A DNA stretch of 64,000 bases from Luteimonas rhizosphaericola (GCF_029888045.1 NZ_JARXRN010000028.1:577678-641677); one strand, 5' to 3'; positions 54,896-64,000 are shown, numbered from the stretch's first letter. Made by a program: numbers and translations. Notes: generated by a model from the letters alone, not told the origin.

Positions 54896-57800
54896 ATGAC
54901 CCACCGCAACCGCGTCCGACTGTCCAAACTGTCGATCGGTCTGATCGCCGCGCTCGCCGCGGCACCCGTCTTCGCCCAGAGCACGTCCGCCGGCGTGGGC
55001 GGCCTCGTCACCGACAGCAGCGGGCAGCCGGTTCCCGGCGCCGAAGTCGTCATCACCCACGTCGAGTCGGGCACGGTCAGCCGCGCCACCACCGACGCCA
55101 GCGGTCGTTACAACGCCCGCGGCCTGCGCGTGGGCGGCCCGTACGAGATCACGGTGACCAAGCCGGGTGAGGGAACGCGCACCGAGGACAACGTCTTCCT
55201 CAACCTCAACCAGGTCAACACGGTGAACGCGGCGCTGGCGGGCGATGTGACGACCCTCGGCACGGTAACCGCGGTCGGCGTCGCCGGTTCGGAGATCTTC
55301 AGCTCCAACAAGATGGGCACCGGCAGCAACGTCGCCCGTTCCTCGATCGAGGCCCTTCCGTCCGCGGGACGCGACATCCAGGATTACATCCGCCTCGACC
55401 CGCGCATTTCCCAGACGAGCAAGGGCCGCGGCGAGATCTCGGCGGGAGGCCAGAACTCGCGCTTCAACGCGATCCGTGTCGACGGCGTGGCGTCGTCGGA
55501 CACGTTCGGCCTCGAGTCCAACAACTCGCCCACCATGCGCCAGCCGGTCTCGATCGACGCGATCGAGGAAATCAACATCGCGCTGGCCGATTACGACACC
55601 ACGATCGCCGCCGCCACCGGCGCGGTCATCAATGCGGTCACCCGCTCGGGCACGAACAACTTCTCCGGCAGCGCCTACTACACCATGCGCGACCAGGACT
55701 GGGTGCGCGACGACGACGGCGAGGCCTATGGCTCGCGGCCGGGCCCGTTCACCGGTTTCATCGACGAGGAGACCTACGGCGCCACCTTCGGCGGCCCGCT
55801 GATCAAGGATCGGCTGTTCTTCTTCGCCAACTACGAGAAGTTCACCCGGACCGCGCCGGGCGCGACGGTGAGTTCGGCGGCTTCGGCGATCGACACCACG
55901 GACATGAACGACGTGATCCGGATCGCCCGCGACGTGTGGGGCTTCGATGCCGGCACGTTCGAAGCGCCGGACAACCTCAAGTCCGACCTCGAGGAGTACG
56001 CGGTCAAGCTCGACTGGAACATCAACGACAACCACCGCGCATCGCTGCGCTACAGCAACGTCGAGCAGTCGGACGTGTTCCTCTACGGCTTCAGCAGCAC
56101 GGCGCGTTCGCTCAGCACGAACTGGAGCGTGACCGACAAGACCATCGAGACCGTGACCGCGCAGCTGTTCAGCGACTGGACCGACAACCTCTCGACCGAG
56201 TTCAAGGTGTCGCAGCGCGACTATTCCGCGGTCCGCAATCCGTTCTCCAGGCTGCCGTCGATCGGGATCGGCTTCGGCCCGCCCAATCCGGCCACCGGCG
56301 CCCCCAGCAGTCCCTTCCTGAACTTCGGAACCGACAGCTTCAGCCACTACAACACGCTCGAGACCGAGACGCTCAACGTGTTCGGCGCGGCGACCTGGTA
56401 TGCGGGTGACCACGAGATCAAGTTCGGCTTCGACTACGAGGACAACGAGATCTACAACCTCTTCGGGCAGTCGCAGTTCGGCAGCTACAACTTCGTCTGC
56501 GTGCTCGCCAGCGAGTGCGACAACTCGTTCGAGGCCGGGCGCTACTGGTCCTACAACCGCTTCGCTCCCCAGCCCGGCGCGCCTCTCGACAGCATCGCGG
56601 CCGCGTACGCGCAGGACAACCTCGGGCTGTTCGTGCAGGATCGCTGGGCGGTCAACTACAACCTGACCCTGATGGCGGGCCTGCGCGTCGACCGGATCGG
56701 CCTCGACAGCGCGCCGCCGAGCAACGCGCTGGTCCAGCGCGTCTACGGCTACGACAACGCCTACACGCCCGACGGCGAGAAGCTGTGGCAGCCGCGGTTC
56801 GGATTCAACTACACCTTCGACACCGATCGCCCGACCCAGCTGCGTGGCGGCCTCGGCCTGTTCCAGGGCGCTGCCGCCAACGTGTGGATCGGCAACTCGT
56901 TCGCGAATGCCGGCATCAACCTGGTCGAATACGCCGTCAACTTCAACCAGGCCGACGACCGCGCGGCGATGGACGAACTGCTGGCGCTGTATCCGTTCTC
57001 GCCTGACCCGGACGACCAGCCGGTCCGCGATCGCGGCTACAACCAGACCGTCAACCTGATGGAACCCGGCTTCAAGCAACCCTCGGTCTGGAAGGCCAAC
57101 CTCGCGTTCGACCACGAGCTGCCGTGGTACGGCCTGGTCGCGTCCGCCGAACTGTTGGTCACGCGCGTCAACGACGCCCTCCACTACGAGCGCCTCGACC
57201 TCGGTGCGCCCACCGGCTTCAGCGCGCAGGACGGCCGCGAACTGTACTGGAGCAACCTGGCGACGGGTTCCGGCATCCGCGCCAACCAGAATGCGGAGAT
57301 CAACGCCCTGCGTGCGGCCGGGCAGATGCCCGCAGGCTACGAGAGCGTGCTCGGGTGGGGCGGCGATGGCGTGATCCTGCTGCGCAACACCGACAAGGGC
57401 GGCTCGGAGCAGTTCACCGTGAGCCTCACCAAGCCGCTCGTGGACAACTGGTCGTGGATGTTCGGCTACACCTACACGAACTCCACCGAGGTCAGCCCGC
57501 TCACCAGCTCGCGAGCGATCTCGAACTGGAACGGCCGCATGATCCGCGATCCCAACGAGGAGATCGACGCCCGCTCCAACTACGAGATCCGCGACCGCTT
57601 CTCCGGTGCGCTCACCTGGCAGCGCGCGTTCTTCGGCGACTACAAGACCACCGCGTCGGTCTTCTACGAGGGGCGCAGCGGCAAGCCCTACAGCTGGGGC
57701 TTCTCGAACGACGCCAATGGCGACGGCTACGTCAACGACCTGTTCTACGTGCCGGAGGCTCCGGGCGACGTGATCTTCACCGGCGGCGCCGAGATGGAAC

Positions 57801-58216
57801 AGGCGTTCTTCGACTGGCTCGAGGAGAATCCCGGCCTGCAGCGCTACGCCGGTGGCGTCGCGTCGCGCAACAGCGCGACCTCCAAGTGGGTCAACACCTT
57901 CGATGTCCGCTTCAGCCAGGAGCTGCCCGGCTTCTTCAGCGGCCACAAGTCGGAGATCTGGCTCGACGTGATCAACATCGGCAACCTCATCAACAAGGAC
58001 TGGGGGCAGGTGTACGAGGTCGGCTTCCCGCTGCGGCGCAACGTGGCGCAGTTCCGCGGCATCGATGCGGAGACCGGCCGCTACATCTACAACTTCGTCA
58101 ACGCGCCGGGCACGTCGGCGAACACGGTCGGCGGCGTGGACCTGTACGACAACCAGGACCAGACCAAGGGCGTGTCGCGCTGGCAGGTCCAGGTGGGGTT
58201 CCGCTACAAGTTCTGA
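54896..58216 (+). CDS. Oar-like TonB-dependent receptor with N-terminal carboxypeptidase-regulatory domain
   Basis: An 1106-residue outer-membrane protein. A signal peptide (LSIGLIAALAAAPVFAQS) is followed by a carboxypeptidase-regulatory-like domain (GGLVTDSSGQPVPGAEVVIT), a plug with SSIEALPSAGRDIQDYIRLD and IRVDGVASSDTFGLESNNSP, and a large beta-barrel ending VGFRYKF, with the terminal Phe needed for barrel insertion. Oar-type receptors import large or unusual substrates through TonB energy; the substrate is not predictable here. I start at the ATG at 54896; a GTG at 54797 would add 33 non-signal residues. A terminator follows. Confidence 0.92.
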   Translation: MTHRNRVRLSKLSIGLIAALAAAPVFAQSTSAGVGGLVTDSSGQPVPGAEVVITHVESGTVSRATTDASGRYNARGLRVGGPYEITVTKPGEGTRTEDNVFLNLNQVNTVNAALAGDVTTLGTVTAVGVAGSEIFSSNKMGTGSNVARSSIEALPSAGRDIQDYIRLDPRISQTSKGRGEISAGGQNSRFNAIRVDGVASSDTFGLESNNSPTMRQPVSIDAIEEINIALADYDTTIAAATGAVINAVTRSGTNNFSGSAYYTMRDQDWVRDDDGEAYGSRPGPFTGFIDEETYGATFGGPLIKDRLFFFANYEKFTRTAPGATVSSAASAIDTTDMNDVIRIARDVWGFDAGTFEAPDNLKSDLEEYAVKLDWNINDNHRASLRYSNVEQSDVFLYGFSSTARSLSTNWSVTDKTIETVTAQLFSDWTDNLSTEFKVSQRDYSAVRNPFSRLPSIGIGFGPPNPATGAPSSPFLNFGTDSFSHYNTLETETLNVFGAATWYAGDHEIKFGFDYEDNEIYNLFGQSQFGSYNFVCVLASECDNSFEAGRYWSYNRFAPQPGAPLDSIAAAYAQDNLGLFVQDRWAVNYNLTLMAGLRVDRIGLDSAPPSNALVQRVYGYDNAYTPDGEKLWQPRFGFNYTFDTDRPTQLRGGLGLFQGAAANVWIGNSFANAGINLVEYAVNFNQADDRAAMDELLALYPFSPDPDDQPVRDRGYNQTVNLMEPGFKQPSVWKANLAFDHELPWYGLVASAELLVTRVNDALHYERLDLGAPTGFSAQDGRELYWSNLATGSGIRANQNAEINALRAAGQMPAGYESVLGWGGDGVILLRNTDKGGSEQFTVSLTKPLVDNWSWMFGYTYTNSTEVSPLTSSRAISNWNGRMIRDPNEEIDARSNYEIRDRFSGALTWQRAFFGDYKTTASVFYEGRSGKPYSWGFSNDANGDGYVNDLFYVPEAPGDVIFTGGAEMEQAFFDWLEENPGLQRYAGGVASRNSATSKWVNTFDVRFSQELPGFFSGHKSEIWLDVINIGNLINKDWGQVYEVGFPLRRNVAQFRGIDAETGRYIYNFVNAPGTSANTVGGVDLYDNQDQTKGVSRWQVQVGFRYKF

Positions 58217-58242
58217 CCGCGGCTCCCGCAAGGGCAGTCAGG

Positions 58243-58269
58243 AACGGCCGGGGCGACCCGGCCGTTTCC
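58243..58269 (+). terminator. Terminator after the Oar-like receptor
   Basis: AACGGCCGGG and CCCGGCCGTT form a perfect 10-bp stem with a GCGA loop, followed by T-rich TCCGTT, 26 bp after the receptor stop. It separates this gene from ppnN. Confidence 0.75.
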
Positions 58270-58317
58270 GTTCGGGCGGCCGGCTGCGCTACAGTCGCCA
58301 CCTGATCAGGAGGACGA

Positions 58318-59712
58318 ATGTCACAGCAGGCAAGCGAGACGGCGGCGACGGCGCTGCCGGTGGTGAGTACCCGGATCTATCCGCGCGGCGCGCTGGACAT
58401 CCTGTCGCGCGACGAGGTGGCGCGGCTCAAGGATGCGTCCGCCGGCGGCATGCACGACCTGCTGCGGCGCTGCGCGCTGGCGGTGCTGACCAGCGGCAGC
58501 GCGTCGGACGACCCGCGCGCGGCGCAGGAGCTGTATCCCTCGTTCGACATCCAGGTACTGCAGCAGGACCGCGGTGTCCGCATCGAACTGATCAACGCGC
58601 CGGCGATGGCGTTCGTCGACGGCGCGATCATCCGCGGCGTGGCCGAGCTGCTGTTCGCGGTGGTGCGCGACCTCGCGTACACGGCGATCGAACTCGGGCC
58701 CCAGTACGCCGAGGACCTCGAGTCCTCCGCCGGACTCACCGACGCGGTGTTCGGCCTGCTGCGCAACGCGCGCATCCTGCACCCGATCGAACCGAACCTG
58801 GTGGTGTGCTGGGGCGGCCATTCGATCGGGCGCGAGGAATACCAGTACACCAAGGACGTGGGCTACGAACTCGGCCTGCGCGGGCACGACATCTGCACCG
58901 GCTGCGGCCCGGGCGCGATGAAGGGGCCGATGAAGGGCGCCACCATTGCCCACGCCAAGCAGCGCAAGCGTCGCACGCGCTACATCGGCATTACCGAACC
59001 GGGCATCATCGCGGCCGAGTCGCCGAACCCGATCGTCAACCACCTGGTGATCATGCCGGACATCGAGAAGCGCCTGGAGGCGTTCGTCCGACTCGGCCAC
59101 GGCATCATCGTGTTCCCGGGCGGCGTGGGCACGGCGGAGGAGATCCTGTATCTGCTCGGCATCCTGCTGCGCGAGGAAAACGCCCAGCTGCCGTTCCCCT
59201 TCATCCTGACCGGCCCCACGGCAGCGGCGCCTTATTTCGAACGGATCGACCAGTTCATCCGCCTGACCCTCGGCGAGGCCGCGGCGGCGCGCTACGAGAT
59301 CATCGTCGCCGACCCGGAGAAGGTGGCCAAGCGCATGACCGCGGGCATCCGCAAGGTGCGCGAGCACCGCATCGCGCAGAAGGATTCGTTCTATTTCAAC
59401 TGGGGCGTGGACATCCCGCTGCCCTACCAGCAGCCGTTCGTGCCCACCCACGAGGCCATGGCCGCGCTCGACCTGCGCCACGGGCGCCGGCCGCAGGACC
59501 TCGCCGCCGACCTGCGCCGCGCGTTCTCCGGCATCGTCGCCGGCAACGTGAAGGAAGACGGCATGCGCCGCGTCGAGGAATTCGGCCCGTTCCAGATCCG
59601 CGGCGACCAGGACATCATGCAGGCCCTGGACGCCCTGCTGCGCGCCTTCGTGGAGCAGCGCCGGATGAAGATCTCGGGCGAATACCGGCCCTGTTACCGG
59701 GTCATCGCCTGA
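58318..59712 (+). CDS. ppnN: Pyrimidine/purine nucleotide 5'-monophosphate nucleosidase PpnN
   Basis: A 464-residue LOG-fold nucleosidase (YgdH/PpnN) that hydrolyses nucleoside monophosphates and responds to (p)ppGpp in E. coli. The LOG-type phosphate motif is in FPGGVGTAEEILYLLGILL, with CWGGHSIGREEYQYTKDVGY and CTGCGPGAMKGPMKGATIAH upstream. N- and C-terminal extensions (about 130 and 90 residues) are the PpnN-specific parts. A strong AGGAGGA ribosome-binding site precedes the ATG. A TACAGT (58288-58293) may be its -10. Confidence 0.94.
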   Translation: MSQQASETAATALPVVSTRIYPRGALDILSRDEVARLKDASAGGMHDLLRRCALAVLTSGSASDDPRAAQELYPSFDIQVLQQDRGVRIELINAPAMAFVDGAIIRGVAELLFAVVRDLAYTAIELGPQYAEDLESSAGLTDAVFGLLRNARILHPIEPNLVVCWGGHSIGREEYQYTKDVGYELGLRGHDICTGCGPGAMKGPMKGATIAHAKQRKRRTRYIGITEPGIIAAESPNPIVNHLVIMPDIEKRLEAFVRLGHGIIVFPGGVGTAEEILYLLGILLREENAQLPFPFILTGPTAAAPYFERIDQFIRLTLGEAAAARYEIIVADPEKVAKRMTAGIRKVREHRIAQKDSFYFNWGVDIPLPYQQPFVPTHEAMAALDLRHGRRPQDLAADLRRAFSGIVAGNVKEDGMRRVEEFGPFQIRGDQDIMQALDALLRAFVEQRRMKISGEYRPCYRVIA

Positions 59713-59726
59713 GGCACCGGCTGCCG

Positions 59727-60755
59727 TCAGCGCAGCGGCAGGGTGAGCGTGGCGACGTGTTCACCGTCGGCGACCGAAGTCGCCACGCCCCCTTCGCCAT
59801 GCGTGAACAGCTGGAGGCGCGATCGCACCGCATTGAGCCCGATGCCGTGGCCCGCCGACGCCGCGGCCCCGGCGACGACCGGGTTGCGGACTTCGATCAC
59901 CACCGTGTCCGGTGACCTGCGCAGCAGAATCGAGACAGTGCCTCCCGCGCGTGCGGGCTCGATCCCGTGCTTGATCGCGTTCTCCACCAGCGGCTGGATC
60001 GACAGCGGCGGGATGTCGATCTCGTCCAGGCGGGGATCGTCGTCCGGCACGTTCCAGAGCACCTGCAACCGGTCGCCGAAACGCAGGCGCTCGATCTCGA
60101 GGTAGCGTCGCGTCAGGGACAGTTCCTCGGCCAGCGACACCCGCTCACGCCCCAAAATGGCCGCACGGAACAGGTCGGACAGGTCCAGCAGAAGCCGCTC
60201 GGTCGCTTCGGGGCGCGCATGTACCAACGCGATTCCCGTATTGAGCGCGTTGAACAGGAAATGCGGGCGGATGCGCGCCTGCAGCGCATCCACCTCCGCC
60301 TGCTTGGCGCGGACCGCGAGCTGGCGGGCGCGCCACTGCGCCTGGAAGGCCGCGAACGCCAGCACGCCCACGGTCAGCGCCATCAGCGTCGCCTGCAGCG
60401 TGAACACGCCCCAGCCTCCGGTCGGAACCAACCCCAGCTGCGGCAGGAACAGGCGCGCCAGCCCGGCGACCAGCCAGGTACTGAGCAGCAACGCCGCCAG
60501 GCCGCTCTGCGCGATGACCGGCGGCGAAGCGCGATCGAGCCAGCGCTTGCCCAGGTAGAGCAGGCACAGCGAGATGATGAAGACCCACTGGATGGCGAAC
60601 GAGGCCATCCCGAAATAGGGCAGGCGGGCTGCCTGGATGCCTGGCGCCAGGGCGAGCACGGCCGCCAGCGCCTCCCCGGCCAGCACGATCCACAGCAGGG
60701 TCCGGGGCTGCCACAGCAGGTCGAGCGGGCGCGGATCGCCGGGGCGGGTGGACAT
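59727..60755 (-). CDS. LytS/AlgZ (FimS)-family sensor histidine kinase
   Basis: A 342-residue membrane kinase: four hydrophobic segments in the first 130 residues, a short helix, then the His_kinase dimerisation region with RIRPHFLFNALNTGIALVHA (phospho-His) and an ATPase part with LSIQPLVENAIKHGIEPARA and AGHGIGLNAVRSRLQLF. AlgZ/FimS with its LytTR regulator AlgR controls type IV pilus minor-pilin genes in Pseudomonas. Here it lies divergent from fimT-pilY1 (154-bp gap), which supports such a role. No LytTR regulator gene is present in the window. Confidence 0.9.
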   Translation of the reverse strand: MSTRPGDPRPLDLLWQPRTLLWIVLAGEALAAVLALAPGIQAARLPYFGMASFAIQWVFIISLCLLYLGKRWLDRASPPVIAQSGLAALLLSTWLVAGLARLFLPQLGLVPTGGWGVFTLQATLMALTVGVLAFAAFQAQWRARQLAVRAKQAEVDALQARIRPHFLFNALNTGIALVHARPEATERLLLDLSDLFRAAILGRERVSLAEELSLTRRYLEIERLRFGDRLQVLWNVPDDDPRLDEIDIPPLSIQPLVENAIKHGIEPARAGGTVSILLRRSPDTVVIEVRNPVVAGAAASAGHGIGLNAVRSRLQLFTHGEGGVATSVADGEHVATLTLPLR

Positions 60756-60909
60756 GCGGCGCGGGCCTCGGGGCGTGATGGCGTTCCGGTTTCGGAACGG
60801 GATCGACCCGGAGTGTAGCCATCCGGGGCTCCACTTGCGCCGTTCGTCCCCCAGTGCTTGGAGCAGGCTCGGGCAGCCGGCTAGGGTGTCTAGGCAACTG
60901 GGGAGTGGT

Positions 60910-61470
60910 ATGCCGATGATCCGTCCAACGCGTCCGCACGCGCCCGCGAGGGCTACCCGTCCGGGCGGCTTCACCCTGATCGAACTGATGGTCACCGTGG
61001 CCGTGATCGGCATCCTCGCCGTCGTGGGTGTGCCGGCGATGGCGGGGCTGGTCAACGCCAACCGCATCACCGCAGCCAACGAGAACCTGACCGCCGCGCT
61101 GCAGCTGGCGCGGGCGGAGGCGATACGGCGGAGCGCCAGCGTGACCGTCTGCGCGAGCACGAACGGTACCACCTGCGTCAACCAGGCCAACTGGAACCGC
61201 TGGATCGTGATTGGCCGCGACAACGCGGCATCCGCTGCCGGCCCGGAAGTGATCGATGTCATGCGTGACGAGACGATGCCCGGCAACATGCAGCTGAGTG
61301 GGCCGGCCGCCGGGATCCGGTTCCGGCCCTCGGGGCTGATTGATGCGGAGCAGACGCTGACCGTCTGCCTGCCGACCGACCACCCGTCCCAGAACCAGCG
61401 CGTCGTCACCGTCATGCTGGGCGGCGGGGTGCGTACAACCAAGAACAACGGTGGAGGAAGTTGTCCGTGA
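60910..61470 (+). CDS. fimT: GspH/FimT-family minor pseudopilin
   Basis: A 186-residue prepilin. The cleavage site and N-helix read PGGFTLIELMVTVAVIGILA (cut after Gly, Phe+1, Glu+5). The C-terminal domain carries paired cysteines (VCASTNGTTC, later VCLPTD and GGGSCP) usual for FimT. It is the first gene of the minor pilin operon; its TGA overlaps the pilV ATG. A GGGAG ribosome-binding site is just upstream of the ATG at 60910. Confidence 0.92.
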   Translation: MPMIRPTRPHAPARATRPGGFTLIELMVTVAVIGILAVVGVPAMAGLVNANRITAANENLTAALQLARAEAIRRSASVTVCASTNGTTCVNQANWNRWIVIGRDNAASAAGPEVIDVMRDETMPGNMQLSGPAAGIRFRPSGLIDAEQTLTVCLPTDHPSQNQRVVTVMLGGGVRTTKNNGGGSCP

Positions 61471-61967
61471 TGTCCAATTCTGCAAGGCAGTGGCGCGCGT
61501 CGGCAGGCCGGCGCCTCGCGGCCCGCCGCGGCATGCGCGGCCTGAGCCTGATCGAGATCCTGGTCTCGGTCGTGATCCTCGGCATCGGCTTGCTCGGCGT
61601 GGCCGCGATGCAGTCGCTGGCCCTGCGCGGCGGCCAGAGCTCGCTCGAGGCCAGCCAGGTTGTGATGCAGAGCAATGCCATCATCGAGGCGATGCGCGCG
61701 AATCGCGCCAATGCAGGCGCCTACAACACGGGCGGGGCATGGGTCTGCGCCGCCGGTGCAGGTGGCACGCTGGCGCAGAACGATATGGTGAACTGGATCA
61801 CCACGCTTAAAGAGAACGTCAGCGGGACGGTTAATGCAGCTGCCGACGTGACCACGTGCGGGCAGATCGCCGGTTGCCCGGATGCGTGCGTGGTCAGCGT
61901 GCGCTGGGATGACTCCCGCGCTGGCGGCGACAACGATCGAACGTTCACGACCCGGACCCGCATATGA
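61470..61967 (+). CDS. pilV: Type IV pilus modification protein PilV
   Basis: A 165-residue minor pilin with class-III signal MRGLSLIEILVSVVILGIGL (Gly/Leu cleavage, Glu+5). It primes or modifies the type IV pilus. The start lies in GTGATG: the GTG at 61467 has better spacing from GGAGGAAG (61453-61460), the ATG at 61470 overlaps the fimT stop; I list the ATG. It overlaps pilW by 4 bp. Confidence 0.91.
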   Translation: MSNSARQWRASAGRRLAARRGMRGLSLIEILVSVVILGIGLLGVAAMQSLALRGGQSSLEASQVVMQSNAIIEAMRANRANAGAYNTGGAWVCAAGAGGTLAQNDMVNWITTLKENVSGTVNAAADVTTCGQIAGCPDACVVSVRWDDSRAGGDNDRTFTTRTRI

Positions 61968-62830
61968 GCACGCACACCCTGCGCAGGCGTCGTACCGCAC
62001 GGGCGATGGGCGGCTTCGGCCTGACCGAGCTAATGATCGCGATGGTCTTGGGGCTGATCGTGATCGGCGCCGCGTTCGCAATCTTCCAGAGCAGCCAGAC
62101 CACGTTCCGCTCGAATGAAGGATTGAACCGCATCCAGGAGACCGCGCGTGCCGCGTTCGAACTGATGTCCCGCGACATCCGCGCCGCAGGCGGTTCCGCC
62201 TGCTCCAATTTCTCCGTCGTCGAGGGCGCCGGGGCGTTCACGGAGCAGTTCCGCAACAACGCGGTCAGTGGAAACGCGAACTCGCTGCGGGTGGTGTCGG
62301 GTGACGATACCGCCTATCGGGTGACCAACTCGACCGTTAATTCGGTGACGTTGCACGCCGATGATGTGGATGACGCGACTGACGTGTTCCGGGTCAACGA
62401 TATCCTGATCCTGTGCAACGCGCGCAAGACACACGTGGTGCAGGCGACCGCCGTGGGCACCAATACGGTGACGTTTGCCGCATTGCCGGGCGGTTACGTG
62501 CCCACCGCCGACCAGTACGCGCCGCCGGCGGCTGTCGTGCTCGCACGCTATCGCGACGTGAACTGGTCCGTGGGGGCGAATCCGCGCGGCGGCAGTTCGC
62601 TCTGGGTCAGCAGGAATGGTGGGGCCGCCGAAGAGGTGGCGGAAGGTGTGCAGAACATCGCCTTCACTTATCTGCGAGAGGGCGCCACGAATTATGTCGC
62701 TGCACCGGCAGACTGGCGGGACGTGGTCGCTGTGCGCATCACCATGACGCTCCAGGGCGCGGATGGAGAGGGCAATGCCCTGACCCGAACCGTGTCGAAC
62801 GTGGTCAGCATGAGGGGGCGGACGCTGTGA
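61964..62830 (+). CDS. pilW: Minor pilin PilW
   Basis: A 288-residue PilW with prepilin site GGFGLTELMIAMVLGLIVIG and the FQSSQTTFRSNEGLNRIQET helix typical of this subunit. Longer than the other pilins, as usual. It overlaps pilV and pilX (TGATG), so the set is translated as one unit. It helps assemble the pilus tip complex with PilV, PilX and PilY1. Confidence 0.91.
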   Translation: MSTHTLRRRRTARAMGGFGLTELMIAMVLGLIVIGAAFAIFQSSQTTFRSNEGLNRIQETARAAFELMSRDIRAAGGSACSNFSVVEGAGAFTEQFRNNAVSGNANSLRVVSGDDTAYRVTNSTVNSVTLHADDVDDATDVFRVNDILILCNARKTHVVQATAVGTNTVTFAALPGGYVPTADQYAPPAAVVLARYRDVNWSVGANPRGGSSLWVSRNGGAAEEVAEGVQNIAFTYLREGATNYVAAPADWRDVVAVRITMTLQGADGEGNALTRTVSNVVSMRGRTL

Positions 62831-63363
62831 TGTTGCGCGCATATCAACCCGGCCCTGTCGCGCGCCATCGCGAACGCGGCATCTCCTTAGTGGTGGTCCT
62901 GATCCTGCTGGTGGCGGTGTCGGTGCTTGGCATCGCCGTGCTGCGCAGTTCGGCCATGCAGGAGCGCATGAGCGCCAACCTGCGGGACCGCAACCTGGCG
63001 GTGCAGACCACCGAGGCTACTCTGCGTTTCGCACAGGAACGACTGGCCGCGGGAGCTTGGGATACCGCCTTGCCGGACGCCACGAGCTGTAACAATCTCA
63101 GCATCTGTCCCACAGGCTCGGCACCCCGCTGGCGGGCCATGCCTGCCGGCAGCTACGACGCGCAGATTCCCGACCCGCCGGAGTACTGGATCGAGTATCT
63201 CGGCCAAGGTCCCGCGCGCAAAGGGAGCTGTGACCAACTCCCCCCCACGCTCGACTGCTTCAGCCCGATGTATCGAGTCACCGCGCGCACACGTAGCGTT
63301 GGACGCGCGGACGTGGTCATGCAAGCCAACATCATCAGCCGCATCCCGGAACCGGGGACCTGA
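62830..63363 (+). CDS. pilX: Minor pilin PilX
   Basis: A 177-residue protein whose N-terminus ERGISLVVVLILLVAVSVLG and SSAMQERMSANLRDRNLAVQ match the PilX N-terminal domain. The Glu+5 seen in other pilins is absent here (GISLVVV), which is usual for PilX. It has four cysteines in the C-domain. It starts in GTGATG at the pilW stop and is followed three bases later by pilY1. Confidence 0.9.
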   Translation: MLRAYQPGPVARHRERGISLVVVLILLVAVSVLGIAVLRSSAMQERMSANLRDRNLAVQTTEATLRFAQERLAAGAWDTALPDATSCNNLSICPTGSAPRWRAMPAGSYDAQIPDPPEYWIEYLGQGPARKGSCDQLPPTLDCFSPMYRVTARTRSVGRADVVMQANIISRIPEPGT

Positions 63364-63366
63364 CCT

Positions 63367-64000
63367 ATGAACAACCGCAAACCCATCCAGCGCCCAGCGG
63401 TGCGGCCGGTGCCTCGTCGCCATCCGTGGAGGGCGGCGGCAGCGGCATTCTGCGCGACGATGCTGGCCTGGCCTGCCGCCGCCAACTTCGACGTCCCGAA
63501 CGACCCGTTGACCACGGGCTCGCGCGTGCCTCCGAACATCATGTTCATCCTCGACAACTCGGGGTCGATGGCATTGATCTCGATGCCAACGTTACCGGAG
63601 GATTTCGATGTCCAGCCCATCGGTTATTCCGGAACGGGGACGGGCGCCAGCCGCACCGGTCTCCGGGATGATCCGCACGACCGTTCCTACTTGAATAACG
63701 GCGTGTACTACAACCCAGCGGTGACCTACCAGCCTTGGATGACCGCCGACGGCGTGACTCGGATGACTGGGGGCACGAGCGTTAGTGCCGCCTACTCCAA
63801 CTGGAACCTGGCGTCGGGCTCGACGATCGATCTGCGCGGTAGCACGGAGTCGGTCTTCTATGTGCCGCATGCCGGCGTACAGGCTTCCACATCTCCCAGC
63901 CCGACTGACTACGACCGCTACAGCATCAATTCGGCCGGCGAGGTAGTACGAAGTGTGTATAGCAGGCCCACGGCCAACCCGGGGCTGCCCGCAGGGCCCT
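63367..64000 (+). CDS. pilY1: Type IV pilus tip adhesin PilY1 (3' truncated by window)
   Basis: An open frame from the ATG at 63367 to the window end (211 codons, no stop). The signal peptide is RAAAAAFCATMLAWPAAAN. A von Willebrand A domain starts with IMFILDNSGSMALISMP, whose DNSGS is the MIDAS metal site. This is followed by YYNPAVTYQPWMTADGV, as in other PilY1 N-terminal regions. PilY1 is the calcium-regulated tip protein for adhesion and retraction. The rest, including the C-terminal propeller, lies outside the window. Confidence 0.9.
   Translation, partial: MNNRKPIQRPAVRPVPRRHPWRAAAAAFCATMLAWPAAANFDVPNDPLTTGSRVPPNIMFILDNSGSMALISMPTLPEDFDVQPIGYSGTGTGASRTGLRDDPHDRSYLNNGVYYNPAVTYQPWMTADGVTRMTGGTSVSAAYSNWNLASGSTIDLRGSTESVFYVPHAGVQASTSPSPTDYDRYSINSAGEVVRSVYSRPTANPGLPAGP

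Noticed and set aside
54788..58231. An 1147-codon minus-strand frame across the Oar-like receptor
   Set aside because: It mirrors the receptor gene; valine/arginine-rich antisense pattern with no domain. The receptor frame has signal, plug and barrel.

Overview
The window comes from a very GC-rich gammaproteobacterium, most likely of the Lysobacteraceae/Xanthomonadaceae (Lysobacter, Luteimonas or Xanthomonas-like). The best markers are a fused aspartate kinase-diaminopimelate decarboxylase, the MurD2/MurL peptidoglycan pair, an rfbBACD operon, an Oar-like TonB-dependent receptor, a cysteine-free type-B ribosomal protein L31 and a VirD4 of the Xanthomonadales type. Gene density is high, most operon neighbours overlap by 4 bp (ATGA or GTGA), and the layout is chromosomal. 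I see no rRNA, tRNA, CRISPR array or insertion sequence.

Layout. 1-5.2 kb: lysC-lysA fusion, murL and murD2, linking DAP/lysine synthesis to cell-wall precursors. 5.3-7.9 kb: a secreted dienelactone-hydrolase-like protein, then ispB and ssb, which are divergent. 7.9-11.3 kb: rfbBACD, making dTDP-L-rhamnose. 11.3-19 kb: two secreted S9 peptidases around an OPT oligopeptide transporter, plus a DUF819 membrane protein. 19.2-23.2 kb: cstA, a small CC-ending protein, an ArsA-type ATPase, and corA on the other strand. 23.3-32.3 kb (minus strand, apart from one small plus-strand gene at 29.3 kb): GH97 glucosidase, an Lnb-like (DUF4105) protein, corC, a toxin/immunity-like pair, ybeY, a lineage gene and ybeZ/phoH. 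This is the phoH-ybeY-corC-lnt housekeeping cluster with accessory genes inserted and the lnt position taken by a DUF4105 protein. 32.6-36.5 kb: a TetR/HlyD/ABC export operon with a clear palindromic operator. 36.6-44.5 kb: a lipoprotein, miaB, a lytic transglycosylase, petABC and sspAB. 44.5-47.4 kb: DUF3301, then an isolated virD4 with a small membrane protein. 47.9-54.6 kb: nucleoside hydrolase, rpmE2, nadC, a Trm112-like protein, purEK, a degenerate superoxide dismutase-like protein, grxD, an SDR and marC. 54.9-64 kb: the Oar-like receptor, ppnN, a LytS/AlgZ-type kinase and the minor pilin operon fimT-pilV-pilW-pilX-pilY1, which runs off the end.

Most genes are housekeeping. The parts that deserve a second look are the Lnb-like gene after corC, the toxin/immunity-like pair, the cstA/CC-protein/ArsA operon, the isolated virD4 pair, the superoxide dismutase-like protein that has lost two metal ligands, and several sharp regulatory palindromes. 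The first gene (5' end) and the last gene (3' end) are cut by the window.
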